Source of the DNA: an uncultured Clostridia bacterium
GTDB lineage: Bacteria > Bacillota > Clostridia > Oscillospirales > Acutalibacteraceae
DNA: 26,142 bases
Assembly: GCA_946626015.1 (NCBI GenBank)
Contig: CAMOTT010000008.1
Span: 1-26,142, forward strand
Direction: 5' to 3'
Shown: in pieces, positions 7,774 through 16,493 of the stretch
How positions within the stretch are numbered: position 1 is the stretch's first letter
Layout of the letters: each line of letters begins with the position of its first letter
The notes under the pieces: generated by a model
The model's input: the letters and a program-made list of their open reading frames with translations, nothing else
Told to the model about the DNA's origin: nothing
Database searches by the model: none
Program-made: the position numbers and the translations under genes

Positions 7774-8346
7774 TCAATGATTGTTAAAGGTGAAGTCTCC
7801 GGGGAAGGCGTTGCCCGGGTTAAAGGTTCCGTTTGACTGGATCTCATCCAGCATCTCGCCGCTGAAATCCACATTGTGGGGGGTGAACACATAGGCTCTG
7901 CCCGCAACGCGCTTGATAACGCCGTCATTGGCATAGGAAACGCCGTAGAGGAAATCCAGCACTCTGCGCGATTCCATATCGGGGCAGGTCTCAAGGTTGA
8001 GTATAACTATTTTGCCGTCATTGAGCAGATCCGCAACGGCGCCCACGTCGCCGAAACGGTCTATTTTCTGAAACACCACGTTTGAACCGTAAACTGAAGA
8101 GCTGTGACTGTACACGATATCACCCTTTTTCTTATGCATATTGACCACGTTTGACGAGTCGTTTACAGAATACTCCCTTGCGGGGTACTGCTGTTCAGGC
8201 TCATCCTCAAATCTTCTTCCCCCTCTGCGGCTCTGATTGCCGCCGAAGTCATCTTCTTCCTCTCCTGTAAGCATATCCTCCGTCTCGTCAAAATACCTCT
8301 CCTCCGAAACGTTGAACATATCCTTGATCTTTCCAAAGACGCCCAT
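7774..8346 (-). CDS. sepF: SepF, FtsZ-binding membrane anchor of the division septum
   Basis: 190 residues. The N-terminal MGVFGKIKDMF is the amphipathic membrane-binding helix. A charged, glycine-rich linker runs from about 20 to 75, and the globular SepF core covers about 88-170 with DRFGDVGAVADLLNDGKIVILNLE and the signature LDFLYGVSYANDGVIKRVAGRAYVFTP. A short extra tail (about 171-190, rich in Asn, Gly, Phe and Pro) follows the core. SepF forms rings that tether and bundle FtsZ at the membrane. The ATG follows AAGGAGG by 8 bases. It sits between the YggS-family gene and divIVA, the standard ylmE-sepF-divIVA arrangement. Confidence 0.95.
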   Translation of the reverse strand: MGVFGKIKDMFNVSEERYFDETEDMLTGEEEDDFGGNQSRRGGRRFEDEPEQQYPAREYSVNDSSNVVNMHKKKGDIVYSHSSSVYGSNVVFQKIDRFGDVGAVADLLNDGKIVILNLETCPDMESRRVLDFLYGVSYANDGVIKRVAGRAYVFTPHNVDFSGEMLDEIQSNGTFNPGNAFPGDFTFNNH

Positions 8347-8385
8347 ACTTGTTTCCTCCTTGTTTTTATTTCATTCCATTAAAAA

Positions 8386-9111
8386 TTATCTGTAATTTCT
8401 TTGCCCGAAGATCGCCGAACCGACTCTCACAAGGGTGGACCCCTCTGCGACGGCCTCCCGGAAATCCCCCGACATACCCATAGACAAAATATCCATATAT
8501 ACATTATCTATGTTTTTGTTGTCAATGTCAATAAACAGTTTTCTCATCTGAGAAAAAAGTTTTCTCGTTTCCGCCGGGTTTTCCAGAAGGGGCGGCACGG
8601 TCATAAGGCCCCGGACACGCACGCCCCGGGTTTCGGCTATCTCCCCGATCATCTCCCCGGCGTTTTCTGGAGTTATACCGAATTTGTTTTCATCGTTGCC
8701 CACGTTGACTTCCACAAGGATATCCGTCACAATGCCCTTTAAAACCGACTGCCTGCCGATCTCCCGGGCAAGCTTTACGGAGTCAACGGATTCGATCATA
8801 TCTACGTTGCCAACTATCTTGCCGACTTTGTTAGTCTGGAGGTGGCCTATCAGGTGCGCCTTGCAGGTCGAAAGGTCAAGCTCCTCCTTTTTGCCCAGGA
8901 ACTCCTGGACCTTGTTTTCGCCGATAAGCTCCACGCCCAAAGAGATGGCGTGGTTGATATATACAGGCTCCACGGTCTTGGTCACAGCCATAAGGGTGAC
9001 CTCCCCGGGATCCCTGCCGCTTTTTACCGCGGCCTCCTCAATGCTGAAGCGAACCGCCTTAAGCCCCTCCTCCACAGAGGCGCAGGCTTTCTCAATAAAT
9101 GATCTTTCCAT
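8386..9111 (-). CDS. YggS/YlmE-family pyridoxal phosphate homeostasis protein
   Basis: 241 residues, full length for the family. The PLP-binding lysine is in VTLMAVTKTV (Lys45), with the further family motifs GENKVQE, LIGHLQTNK, ESVDS, a VNVGNDENKFGI segment, RGLMTVPP and LSMGMSGDFREAVAEGSTLVRVGSAIFG near the end. Members fold as a PLP-binding barrel without a strong enzymatic activity and buffer vitamin B6 and amino-acid pools; loss perturbs PLP and branched-chain amino acid metabolism in several bacteria. Start ATG at 9111 lies 8 bases after AAAGGA and overlaps the end of the HlyD-like gene by 20 bases. The position just before sepF matches B. subtilis ylmE. Confidence 0.93.
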   Translation of the reverse strand: MERSFIEKACASVEEGLKAVRFSIEEAAVKSGRDPGEVTLMAVTKTVEPVYINHAISLGVELIGENKVQEFLGKKEELDLSTCKAHLIGHLQTNKVGKIVGNVDMIESVDSVKLAREIGRQSVLKGIVTDILVEVNVGNDENKFGITPENAGEMIGEIAETRGVRVRGLMTVPPLLENPAETRKLFSQMRKLFIDIDNKNIDNVYMDILSMGMSGDFREAVAEGSTLVRVGSAIFGQRNYR

Positions 9112-10342
9112 CCCTCAAATCCTTTCCTGCGGTTATCACCTTGTCGTAGATCTGTACCTCTTTGGCATTAAGCTTGTCCGTGGAGATCTTCACAAGAACG
9201 TAATCGGCCTCGGAGTGGAGGATCGTTATATCCTTGCGCTTGACAGTGGTCTTGTTGAGTATATAGACAAACTTGACGTCTTTGTCCTCGACCTTTTCCG
9301 TCCTTACCGCCGCCTGGGGGATCTTGTAGCCCGTGTAGGTCTTCATAACAATCCGGGCCTCCCCCTTGCGCAGGTTGAGGATGTTCTCGCTGGTCTCAAG
9401 CCCGGACATCACCACCGCCGCTTTTTCTCCCCCCTGAGGGATTTTTACCGACTCCACCTTTAAGGTGAGCCTGCCCAGACCGGATTCCGGAAGGATCAGC
9501 TTGTAGCTTCCGCCCTCCGTCAGCTCGGCGGCGGACTTTTTATCCATAACGGCGCAGAGATACCACTTGTGATTTTTGATAAGCCTGCCCATAGGTTTGC
9601 CGTTCTGCTCAGGCTGAGCCTTGATGGCCGCTTCTATTTTCTCCACGGTAACATTCATAACGTCGTTATATTGCAAGGTGTTTTCAAGCCCGTCCGTGTT
9701 GCCCATAAAAAAGCCGGAGGTTTCAGCGTAGACCTCCTGTATGTTGGACATACTGCCCTTGAGAGCCGCCAGCCTTTCGGTAAGCTGTGAGATCTGCTGA
9801 GAAAAATCCATCCTGCCGTTTATGGCGATATCCTGCCTCGTTTTTTTGTCCGCGTAGGCTTTTACTCCCTTGTCAAAGTCGGAAAGCTTGCCGCTGTCCG
9901 CTATATCCAGAAGGTCGGCAAAGGCGGATCTTATCTGCAGCTTTACAGACTCCAGCTTAACGGTGTTTACGTTGGACATGGAAGAGAGCTGTTTATAGTA
10001 TTCTATATCCGACTCGACCTCAAGCATCTCGGAATAAGCCGAGGCGTCCTTCTCGCTTTTGCAGACCACCGCTATTTTGTCTCTTTCCGCCACCCGGTCT
10101 CCGTTGCTCACAAGAGGGATGGCCTGCTCCGAAGAATTAGAGGACAGGTATTCCTCATCCCTGACGACAAAGAAGTTCATCGTCGCCGTAACTTCTTTAG
10201 TGCCCCTCAGCACAAGCTCCGTTGAAACGCCGTTGAAGTTGAGGAAATATTTGAAATATATGAAGGTGCCCAGCAGCAGAACGACTGCCGCCGCTATGAT
10301 TATGATCTTCTTTTTGCCTGAAAAAAAACCGGCCTTTTCCAC
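9092..10342 (-). CDS. HlyD-like membrane-anchored adaptor protein of the division cluster
   Basis: 416 residues. A basic N-terminus (GKKK) and a single membrane helix (about 12-32) place the rest outside the cytoplasm. After the helix comes a beta-rich segment typical of a barrel-sandwich (lipoyl-like) half motif (ATMNFFVVRDEEYL, IPLVSNGDRVAERDKIAVV), then a helical hairpin region (about 95-205), then further beta segments including a KLILPESGLGRLTLKVESV stretch and a PQAAVRTEKVEDKDVKFVYILN block that looks like the C-terminal HlyD domain. Such proteins usually bridge an ABC exporter to the envelope, but no transporter gene is nearby. The GTG start lies 13 bases after an AAAGGAG site, an unusually long spacing; an in-frame stop just upstream excludes an earlier start. 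Placement between miaA and yggS-sepF hints at an envelope or division role (inference). Confidence 0.72.
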   Translation of the reverse strand: MEKAGFFSGKKKIIIIAAAVVLLLGTFIYFKYFLNFNGVSTELVLRGTKEVTATMNFFVVRDEEYLSSNSSEQAIPLVSNGDRVAERDKIAVVCKSEKDASAYSEMLEVESDIEYYKQLSSMSNVNTVKLESVKLQIRSAFADLLDIADSGKLSDFDKGVKAYADKKTRQDIAINGRMDFSQQISQLTERLAALKGSMSNIQEVYAETSGFFMGNTDGLENTLQYNDVMNVTVEKIEAAIKAQPEQNGKPMGRLIKNHKWYLCAVMDKKSAAELTEGGSYKLILPESGLGRLTLKVESVKIPQGGEKAAVVMSGLETSENILNLRKGEARIVMKTYTGYKIPQAAVRTEKVEDKDVKFVYILNKTTVKRKDITILHSEADYVLVKISTDKLNAKEVQIYDKVITAGKDLRDGKIIY

Positions 10343-10365
10343 TGTGCTGATTCAGCTCCTTTCAC

Positions 10366-11313
10366 TTATTGCCCCCGCCCCTCCAGAAAGCTCTTCACGA
10401 TCTCTGCGGCCCGGGCTCCGGGGTCCTCTTTGTCAATATATATTCTGTGCGCCCGTTCGTTCCTGTTGAACCAGGTAAGCTGGCGCTTGGCGTAGCGTCT
10501 TGTTTCCCGTTTGAGTTTTTCCACCGCCTGTTCAAGGGTGACCTCCCCGGAAAAATACGGAGCCAGCTCCTTGTAGCCGATGGCCTGCCTTGCCGTGGCT
10601 CCCAGCCCCCCGGAAAGCGCCTCCCGGGCCTCGGCCTCAAGGCCGTTTTTGAGCATCTCATCCACCCGGCGGTCTATCCTGCCGTAAAGGAACTGCCTGT
10701 CCTCCGCCGTGAGGAACAAAACGCAGGCCTCATAGGGCGTCGGGGTCTTTCTGGAAGCCTCTATCTGCTGGGTCATGGTTTTGCCGGAGGAATAGTAGAG
10801 CTCCAGCGCCCTGACCACTCTTTTTACGTTGTTGGGGTGCAGCCCGGCGGCGCTTTCCGGGTCTATTTTCATAAGCTCCGCCAGCAAGACCTCCGCGCCC
10901 TCCGTCTCCGCCCTTTTGTTGAGCCTTTGCCGCAGTTCAAGATCGGTGTCGCTTTCGGTAAAGCGGATGTTATTCAGCAGCGAGTCTATATAAAGCCCTG
11001 TCCCCCCCACCAGCACAGGCAGCCTGCCCCGGGAATTTATATCCCTTATGCAGGCCTCCGCCGCCTTGCAGTAGTCCGAAACGCTGTACCGCTCCTCCGG
11101 GGAGAGGAAATCCACCATATGATGGGGAACGCCCTCCATCTCCTCCGGGGCTGGCTTTGCCGTGGCAATGCTCATGCCCCTGTATATCTGCATGGAGTCC
11201 GCGCAAACGGCCTCCCCGTTGAAGGCTTTGCACAGCTCCACCGCAAGAGCCGTCTTGCCGGAGGCCGTGGGGCCGACCACCGCCACTATGGGTATCTTAC
11301 TGAATTCTGCCAA
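10366..11313 (-). CDS. miaA: tRNA dimethylallyltransferase (i6A37)
   Basis: 315 residues, full length. The P-loop VVGPTASGKT is at residues 12-21, then DSMQIYRGMSIATAKP with the Asp that activates the target adenine, VPHHMVDF, VLVGGTGLYIDSLL, and a C-terminal RRYAKRQLTWFNRN motif. The enzyme transfers a dimethylallyl group to N6 of A37 in tRNAs reading codons that start with U, producing the substrate of MiaB, encoded upstream in the same run of genes. It starts at a TTG (11313), 7 bases after a GGAG site, and overlaps the end of mutL by 17 bases, so expression is probably coupled to mutL. Confidence 0.95.
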   Translation of the reverse strand: MAEFSKIPIVAVVGPTASGKTALAVELCKAFNGEAVCADSMQIYRGMSIATAKPAPEEMEGVPHHMVDFLSPEERYSVSDYCKAAEACIRDINSRGRLPVLVGGTGLYIDSLLNNIRFTESDTDLELRQRLNKRAETEGAEVLLAELMKIDPESAAGLHPNNVKRVVRALELYYSSGKTMTQQIEASRKTPTPYEACVLFLTAEDRQFLYGRIDRRVDEMLKNGLEAEAREALSGGLGATARQAIGYKELAPYFSGEVTLEQAVEKLKRETRRYAKRQLTWFNRNERAHRIYIDKEDPGARAAEIVKSFLEGRGQ

Positions 11314-13267
11314 AGCTTTTCTCCATTTCTTTTCGGGTCATTTCTATCATTACCGGCCTGCCGTGGGGGCAGAACTTTACCTCCGGCATGGACAGGAGCT
11401 GATCCACGAATTTCCGCGCCTCGTATTCCGAGGTGAGATCCCCGGCCTTTATGGCGGCGCGGCAGGCAATGTTTTCGTAAAGCCAGTCCAGCTTTTCCGG
11501 GGTCAGATCCTGTTTGTTTGAGATGAGATACCCGGCTATCTCCGCTACCAGCATCTCCACGTCCTCTGTGGAAAGGTTCATGGGGCACTCCCTGACTATC
11601 ACCGTGCCGGAGCCGAAATCGTCTATGCCGTAACCGGCCTGCGCCAGCAGATCAAGGTTGTCCACCACGGCGGAATATTCCTCCTTGCTCAGGCTCACCG
11701 TTACGGGCATGAGCAGCTGGGAATCGGGTCTTGTTTCTCTGCTTTTAAGGTCGTTGTAGATCATGCGCTCATGGGCGGCGTGCTTGTCGATTATCAGCAT
11801 TTTGTCGCCGCATTCAACCAGCAGATAGGTGCCGAACAGCTCCCCCACGTAGCGGTGATCCTCCGGCGCAGCCTCTTTTATGACCTCCGCCGGTTTTGCC
11901 TCTTTGTGTGCGGTCTCCACGGATGGAGCCGGTAAATTTGCAGGCTCCGGGGCAGGGGCTTCTTTTTCCGGCTCCGCCTTTACAGGCTCCGTCGGGGGCA
12001 GTCGGCCTGTGTTTACAAGGTCGAACTCCCTGTCGTTGCCCACAGCGGAAGGATCCTTAAGCCCCCCGGACGCCGGTTTTGCCGCTCCGGGCTTTTTGAG
12101 CTCGCCGCTGAACTGCTCCGCCGGCTTCCTCTGCCAGAAATCCTCCGCCGGGACAGGCTTTGCCGGGGCGCTCTCCCTTGTGACGGCGGAAAAGCTCATC
12201 TGCTTTGACTCCGTTACCGCGTTGAGATTTTTAACGTAGGAATTTATGGCCGCCGCAGGGGTCAGCTTGGGGCGGAAATCCCCTCCGGTAAGAGCGTTTT
12301 TTGCCCCGTAATAAACGGCGTTGAATACCGGCCTGTCGTCGGCGAAACGCACTTCTATTTTTGAGGGATGCACGTTCACATCCACCGTGTGCGGCGGAAT
12401 TATTATATTGAGCACGCAGGCCGGGAATTTGCCTGCCATAATGGAATTTTTATATGCCTCCGACAGAGCCGCCGAGCCTGTGCCGGTTCTTATAAACCTG
12501 CCGTTGAGGAAAAAATACTGCATATTTCTGTTGGGGCGGGAGGCAAGGGGTTTTGAGATAAAGCCCTCTACCCGGACGCCATCCAGCTCGTATTTAACGG
12601 GGATAAGGGTCTCGAAAAACTCTTTGCCCAGCACGGAGTAGACCGCGCTGCCCAGATCCCCTCTGCCCTCTGTGCGCAGGATCTCCTTGTCGTCCCTTAT
12701 AAACCTGACAGCCACCTCCGGGTGGGAAAGGGCTATCCTGTCCACCGCCGCCGCCACGGAGTTGCCCTCGGTGACGTCCTTTTTGAGGAACTTCATCCTC
12801 GCCGGGGTGTTGAAGAACAGATCCCGCACCACTATGGTGGTGCCCACCGGGCAGCCTGCGTCGTCAAGGAGCTGCTCCTCGCCGCCCTCGATCCTGTAAT
12901 GGGTGCCCACGTCGCTGTCCCCGGTTCTGGTCATGATATCCACCGAGGCCACGGAGGCCACCGACGCCAGCGCCTCCCCCCGGAAGCCCAGGGTGAGGAT
13001 GGAATCCAGATCGTCCTCGCAGGAAATTTTGCTTGTGGCGTGGCTCAGAAAGGCGTTGCGAATGTCGCCCCGGTCGATGCCGCAGCCGTTATCCGTTACT
13101 CTGATGTATTTTATGCCGCCGTTTTTTATCTCCACCGTGATGGATCTCGCCCCGGCGTCTATGGAGTTCTCCATAAGCTCCTTTACAACGGAAGAGGGGC
13201 GCTCCACCACCTCGCCTGCCGCGATAAGGTCGGCAAGCTGTTTGGGCAGCAGGTTTATTTTAGGCAT
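11297..13267 (-). CDS. mutL: DNA mismatch repair protein MutL
   Basis: 656 residues from the ATG at 13267, placed 6 bases after GAGGTG; a GTG three codons upstream is part of that binding site. The N-terminal GHKL ATPase motifs are all present: ELMENSIDAGA, TDNGCGI, and TLGFRGEALASVASV. A low-complexity linker rich in Pro, Ala and Glu follows (roughly 345-470). The C-terminal domain has the metal-binding endonuclease motif as DKHAAHERMIYND (Asp494, His496, Glu500) and the CPHGRP motif (633-638). The usual second glutamate of the DQHA(X)2E(X)4E motif is Asn505. MutL links MutS recognition to strand incision. It follows mutS by 39 bases, the standard order in Firmicutes. Confidence 0.97.
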   Translation of the reverse strand: MPKINLLPKQLADLIAAGEVVERPSSVVKELMENSIDAGARSITVEIKNGGIKYIRVTDNGCGIDRGDIRNAFLSHATSKISCEDDLDSILTLGFRGEALASVASVASVDIMTRTGDSDVGTHYRIEGGEEQLLDDAGCPVGTTIVVRDLFFNTPARMKFLKKDVTEGNSVAAAVDRIALSHPEVAVRFIRDDKEILRTEGRGDLGSAVYSVLGKEFFETLIPVKYELDGVRVEGFISKPLASRPNRNMQYFFLNGRFIRTGTGSAALSEAYKNSIMAGKFPACVLNIIIPPHTVDVNVHPSKIEVRFADDRPVFNAVYYGAKNALTGGDFRPKLTPAAAINSYVKNLNAVTESKQMSFSAVTRESAPAKPVPAEDFWQRKPAEQFSGELKKPGAAKPASGGLKDPSAVGNDREFDLVNTGRLPPTEPVKAEPEKEAPAPEPANLPAPSVETAHKEAKPAEVIKEAAPEDHRYVGELFGTYLLVECGDKMLIIDKHAAHERMIYNDLKSRETRPDSQLLMPVTVSLSKEEYSAVVDNLDLLAQAGYGIDDFGSGTVIVRECPMNLSTEDVEMLVAEIAGYLISNKQDLTPEKLDWLYENIACRAAIKAGDLTSEYEARKFVDQLLSMPEVKFCPHGRPVMIEMTRKEMEKSFGRIQ

Positions 13268-13306
13268 GATACTCACCTCGGTTTGAGTAAATTTACTTTG
13301 TATGTT

Positions 13307-15922
13307 TTACATAGACCCGCTCTCTTTTTTAAGCTCATACAGGAAGGTCAGAGCCTCGATGGGGGTCAGTGTGTTGACGTCAAGCAATCTGATCTTGTCC
13401 GCTATGGCGCTGTCCGCGTTGGAGGCGAAGGAGGTCTGCGCCGGTTCCTCCTCCGGCTCTGCCGCCTCCGGGGAGGCCGTGGGTCTGACGGCGGTTTTTT
13501 CCATCTCGCGCAGGCACTTTTTAGCCCGATTCACCACCGGCTCAGGCACTCCGGCCAGCTTTGCCACCTCGATGCCGTAGCTGCCGTCCGCGCCGCCTCT
13601 GACTATCCTGCGCAGGAAGGTTATATCGTCCCCGCGTTTTTTCACCGCAATGTTGTAGTTTTTTATTCCGCCGATAAGGTTTTCAAGCTCAGTGAGCTCG
13701 TGGTAATGTGTGGCAAACAGGGTCTTTGCCCCAAGGGTCTTTTTGTCCACCGCGTATTCCAGCACGGCGCGGGCGATGCTCATGCCGTCAAAGGTGGAGG
13801 TGCCCCTGCCGATCTCGTCAAAAATTATAAGGCTCTTGCTTGTGGCTGATTTCAGTATGGCCGCCACCTCGTTCATCTCCACCATAAAAGTGGATTGGCC
13901 GGCGGCAAGGTCATCCGAGGCGCCCACTCTTGTGAAAATGCTGTCCACAAGGCCGATCCGGGCGTAAGACGCCGGAACGAAGCTGCCCAGATGCGCCATG
14001 AGCACTATCAGCGCCACCTGCCGCATATAGGTGGATTTGCCCGCCATATTGGGGCCGGTGATGACCTGACAGCGGTTATCCCCGCAGTCCAGCAGGGTGT
14101 CGTTGGGCACAAAGGGAGAGTCCCTGAGCATATTTTCCACCACGGGATGCCTGCCCTCTTTGATGTCTATTACGCTGTCGGCGCACATTTCCGGGCAGGT
14201 GTAGTTGTTGAGCGCCGCAGTGTGGGCAAGGGAGCACAGCACGTCAAGCTGCGCCACGGCGGAGGCCGTGTGTTTTATCCGCAGATATTCCGCCGCGGTC
14301 TTTTCCCTTATCTGGTTGAAAATCTCGTATTCCAGCTTGACTATCCTGTCGTTGGCGCCGAGGATCTTGGACTCCAGCTCCTTGAGCTCCTGAGTGATGA
14401 ACCGCTCGCAGTTGGCGAGGGTCTGCTTCCTGATGTATGTGTCCGGCACACATTCGATGAAGGCCTTGGACACTTCTATATAATATCCGAAAACACGGTT
14501 GTATCCGATTTTAAGCTTTTTTATTCCTGTTTTCTGCTGTTCGCTGTTCTCTATATCCGCAAGGAACTTCTTGCTGTCCCTGACTATGCTTCTAAGCTCG
14601 TCCAGCTCCTGATTGTACCCGTCCCTGATAAGCTCCCCCTCGCGCACGGAGAAGGGCGGCTCCTCAACTATGGCGCCGTCTATCATGGAGCCGATATCCT
14701 CAAGGGTGTCGATCTCCCTGTACAGCTCCCTGAGATAGGCGCTGCCGCAATCCTGAATGAGCTCTTTTATCTGCGGCAGCTTCCGCACCGTGGCGTAAAG
14801 TCCCCTGAGCTCCCGGGCGTTGGCCGTGCCGTAGACTATCCTGGTCATCATTCTCTCTATATCCTGCACCCCGGCAAGGAAGATCATTTCATCGTTGCGC
14901 AGAACCGGGTCGTCGCAAAGCTCCCCCACCGCGTTCTGCCGCTTGATTATCCTCGGGATGTTGGTCAGGGGGCGCTCGATCCAGCTGCGCAGCAGCCTTT
15001 TGCCCATGGGGGTCTTTGTCTGATCCAGCACCCAGAGCAGAGAGCCCTTTTTCTCCTTGCTCCTCATGGTTTCGCAAAGCTCAAGGTTGCGCCTTGAGGA
15101 AGCGTCTATCCTGAGATACTGCTCGTCGTTGAAGAAATCAATGCTCTGTATGTTGCTCAAATCGTTTTTCTCCGTCTCCCGAAGGTAGTTGAGCAGCGCT
15201 CCAAGGGCGATGACCGCCTGTTGTGACTCCTCAAGCTCCAGCTCTCCGAGAGTTTCCGCCTTGAACTGCTCCAGAACGGTTTTGCGGCACGCCTCGAAGT
15301 CCTCGCCGCTCCCATCTATCCTCTGAGCCATAACGTCCATGCGCCGGGAGATGAAATCCCTGATCTTCTCCCTTTCAAGGATACCCTCGCCGTACAGTAT
15401 CTCCGAGGGGGAAAACTTGGCAAGCTCGTTGATGATCTTGCCGTCCAGATCCGGCTTGCCCAACTGGGTCAGGCTTACCGTGCCAGTGGAAATATCCGCG
15501 AAGCAAATACCGGCGCAGTTCCCGTCGCAGGTCATACAGCAGAGGAAGTTGTTCTTTGACTCGTCCAGCATATTGCTCTCTATGACCGTACCCGGAGTTA
15601 TTACCCGGATAACGTCACGCCGCACGAGACCCTTGGCAAGCTCCGGATCCTCCGTCTGCTCGCAGATAGCCACCTTGTACCCCCGCGAAACCAGCTTTGC
15701 TATGTAGCTGTCCGCGCTGTGGAAGGGCACGCCGCACATGGGCGCCCTCTCCTCCTGACCGCAGTTTCTGCCGGTAAGCACAAGCTCCAGCTCCCTTGAC
15801 GCTGTTTCGGCATCCTCGAAAAACATCTCATAAAAATCCCCGAGCCTGTACATAAGGATAGCGTCCTTGTACTGCTCTTTGATCTCAAAATATTGCCGCA
15901 TCATGGGAGTAAATTCTGCCAT
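13307..15922 (-). CDS. mutS: DNA mismatch repair protein MutS
   Basis: 871 residues, normal for MutS1. The mismatch-binding Phe-x-Glu motif is GDFYEMF (Phe30, Glu32) in domain I. The connector and lever domains follow, then the ATPase with the Walker A sequence GPNMAGKST (about 623-631), TFMVEMNEVAAIL, the Walker B block SLIIFDEIGRGTSTFDG, and ATHYHEL. The C-terminus carries an alanine/glutamate-rich linker and a short helical tail, as in family members with a tetramerisation segment. MutS scans DNA for mispairs and recruits MutL. The ATG at 15922 is preferred over a TTG at 15931 because the latter is only about 4 bases from the AAAGGA site. Upstream is a 111-base gap containing a strong hairpin. 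Confidence 0.97.
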   Translation of the reverse strand: MAEFTPMMRQYFEIKEQYKDAILMYRLGDFYEMFFEDAETASRELELVLTGRNCGQEERAPMCGVPFHSADSYIAKLVSRGYKVAICEQTEDPELAKGLVRRDVIRVITPGTVIESNMLDESKNNFLCCMTCDGNCAGICFADISTGTVSLTQLGKPDLDGKIINELAKFSPSEILYGEGILEREKIRDFISRRMDVMAQRIDGSGEDFEACRKTVLEQFKAETLGELELEESQQAVIALGALLNYLRETEKNDLSNIQSIDFFNDEQYLRIDASSRRNLELCETMRSKEKKGSLLWVLDQTKTPMGKRLLRSWIERPLTNIPRIIKRQNAVGELCDDPVLRNDEMIFLAGVQDIERMMTRIVYGTANARELRGLYATVRKLPQIKELIQDCGSAYLRELYREIDTLEDIGSMIDGAIVEEPPFSVREGELIRDGYNQELDELRSIVRDSKKFLADIENSEQQKTGIKKLKIGYNRVFGYYIEVSKAFIECVPDTYIRKQTLANCERFITQELKELESKILGANDRIVKLEYEIFNQIREKTAAEYLRIKHTASAVAQLDVLCSLAHTAALNNYTCPEMCADSVIDIKEGRHPVVENMLRDSPFVPNDTLLDCGDNRCQVITGPNMAGKSTYMRQVALIVLMAHLGSFVPASYARIGLVDSIFTRVGASDDLAAGQSTFMVEMNEVAAILKSATSKSLIIFDEIGRGTSTFDGMSIARAVLEYAVDKKTLGAKTLFATHYHELTELENLIGGIKNYNIAVKKRGDDITFLRRIVRGGADGSYGIEVAKLAGVPEPVVNRAKKCLREMEKTAVRPTASPEAAEPEEEPAQTSFASNADSAIADKIRLLDVNTLTPIEALTFLYELKKESGSM

Positions 15923-15953
15923 AAGATCCAAATCCTTTCAACGTCCGGGGAAC

Positions 15954-15965
15954 GCGGCGCGCCGC
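15954..15965. repeat. 12-base GC-only perfect palindrome upstream of mutS
   Basis: GCGGCGCGCCGC reads identically on both strands and lies 32 bases before the mutS start codon. It contains GGCGCGCC. Such a palindrome could form a short RNA hairpin or bind a dimeric protein, but nothing else supports a site; chance in GC-rich DNA is possible. Confidence 0.4.
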
Positions 15966-15989
15966 CGTTTTGTTTTAAGCTGACCTTCA

Positions 15990-16020
15990 GGCAGACCGGA
16001 GTTTCCGCGACCGGCCTGCC
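15990..16020 (-). other. strong stem-loop between the ylbF-family gene and mutS
   Basis: In the minus-strand transcript, GGCAGGCCGG (16020-16011) pairs with CCGGTCTGCC (15999-15990) over 10 base pairs, one of them G-U, around an 11-base loop. No U-run follows, so it is not a standard terminator. It may mark an mRNA processing site or stabilise the downstream mutS message; this is an inference. It sits in the largest gap of the long gene run. Confidence 0.5.
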
Positions 16021-16033
16021 CGGAGGGAATATT

Positions 16034-16444
16034 TTAATGACAGCCGGAGCAGCTGCTGCACTCACCGCCGCAGTTGTGCTCCTGATAGGGTTCGCAGGTC
16101 ATGGGGTCCTCACCCATCGCCGCCTGAGAAAGGATGCCTGTGATATACTTCATCAGGGCGTCCATTTCGTTCATGGCCTTTTCAAACTCCTGCATATTGG
16201 GGTTCTCTCTGACCTGCTTGTAGATGAGCTCAAACTCATTTTCGTATGCGTCCAGCTTCTGCTGGTTGGGCTCCTCGCTGGAGGCCTCGTGCTGATAGGA
16301 CATCTGGATAAGCTTGATGCGCTGCATCTGCTCGTTGAGCTCCTTGTCCTCGTCGTTCTTTCTGTGCGCCTCGGCAAAGTTCAGGTAACGCTGATCCTGC
16401 TGAAGCGCCGCCGCAAGTTCTCTTGTCATTTTAATAAGATCCAT
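16034..16444 (-). CDS. YlbF/YmcA (Ric)-family protein with Cys-rich C-terminus
   Basis: 136 residues. The helical YlbF/YmcA domain spans about 1-110 (MTRELAAALQQDQRYLNF, NEQMQRIKLIQMSYQHEA, then ENPNMQEFEKAMNEMDALMKYI). The last 22 residues carry five cysteines (TCEPYQEHNCGGECSSCSGCH), a likely metal or Fe-S ligand set. In B. subtilis, YmcA, YlbF and YaaT form a complex that holds [4Fe-4S] clusters and helps RNase Y mature certain transcripts, with effects on competence, sporulation and biofilms. Here the gene lies between miaB and mutS, the same neighbourhood as B. subtilis ymcA (ymcB/miaB-ymcA-cotE-mutS), which favours the YmcA (RicA) branch. The ATG follows AGAGG by about 9 bases. Confidence 0.85.
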   Translation of the reverse strand: MDLIKMTRELAAALQQDQRYLNFAEAHRKNDEDKELNEQMQRIKLIQMSYQHEASSEEPNQQKLDAYENEFELIYKQVRENPNMQEFEKAMNEMDALMKYITGILSQAAMGEDPMTCEPYQEHNCGGECSSCSGCH

Positions 16445-16493
16445 AATTTTCTACCTCTGTTTCTTTAAAATATTTAACCGAAAAACGGTTTGT

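Noticed and set aside
12722..15097. Plus-strand open frames of 375 and 400 codons
   Set aside because: They are shadows of mutL and mutS, which are certain; the translations are Gly/His/Val-rich without domains.
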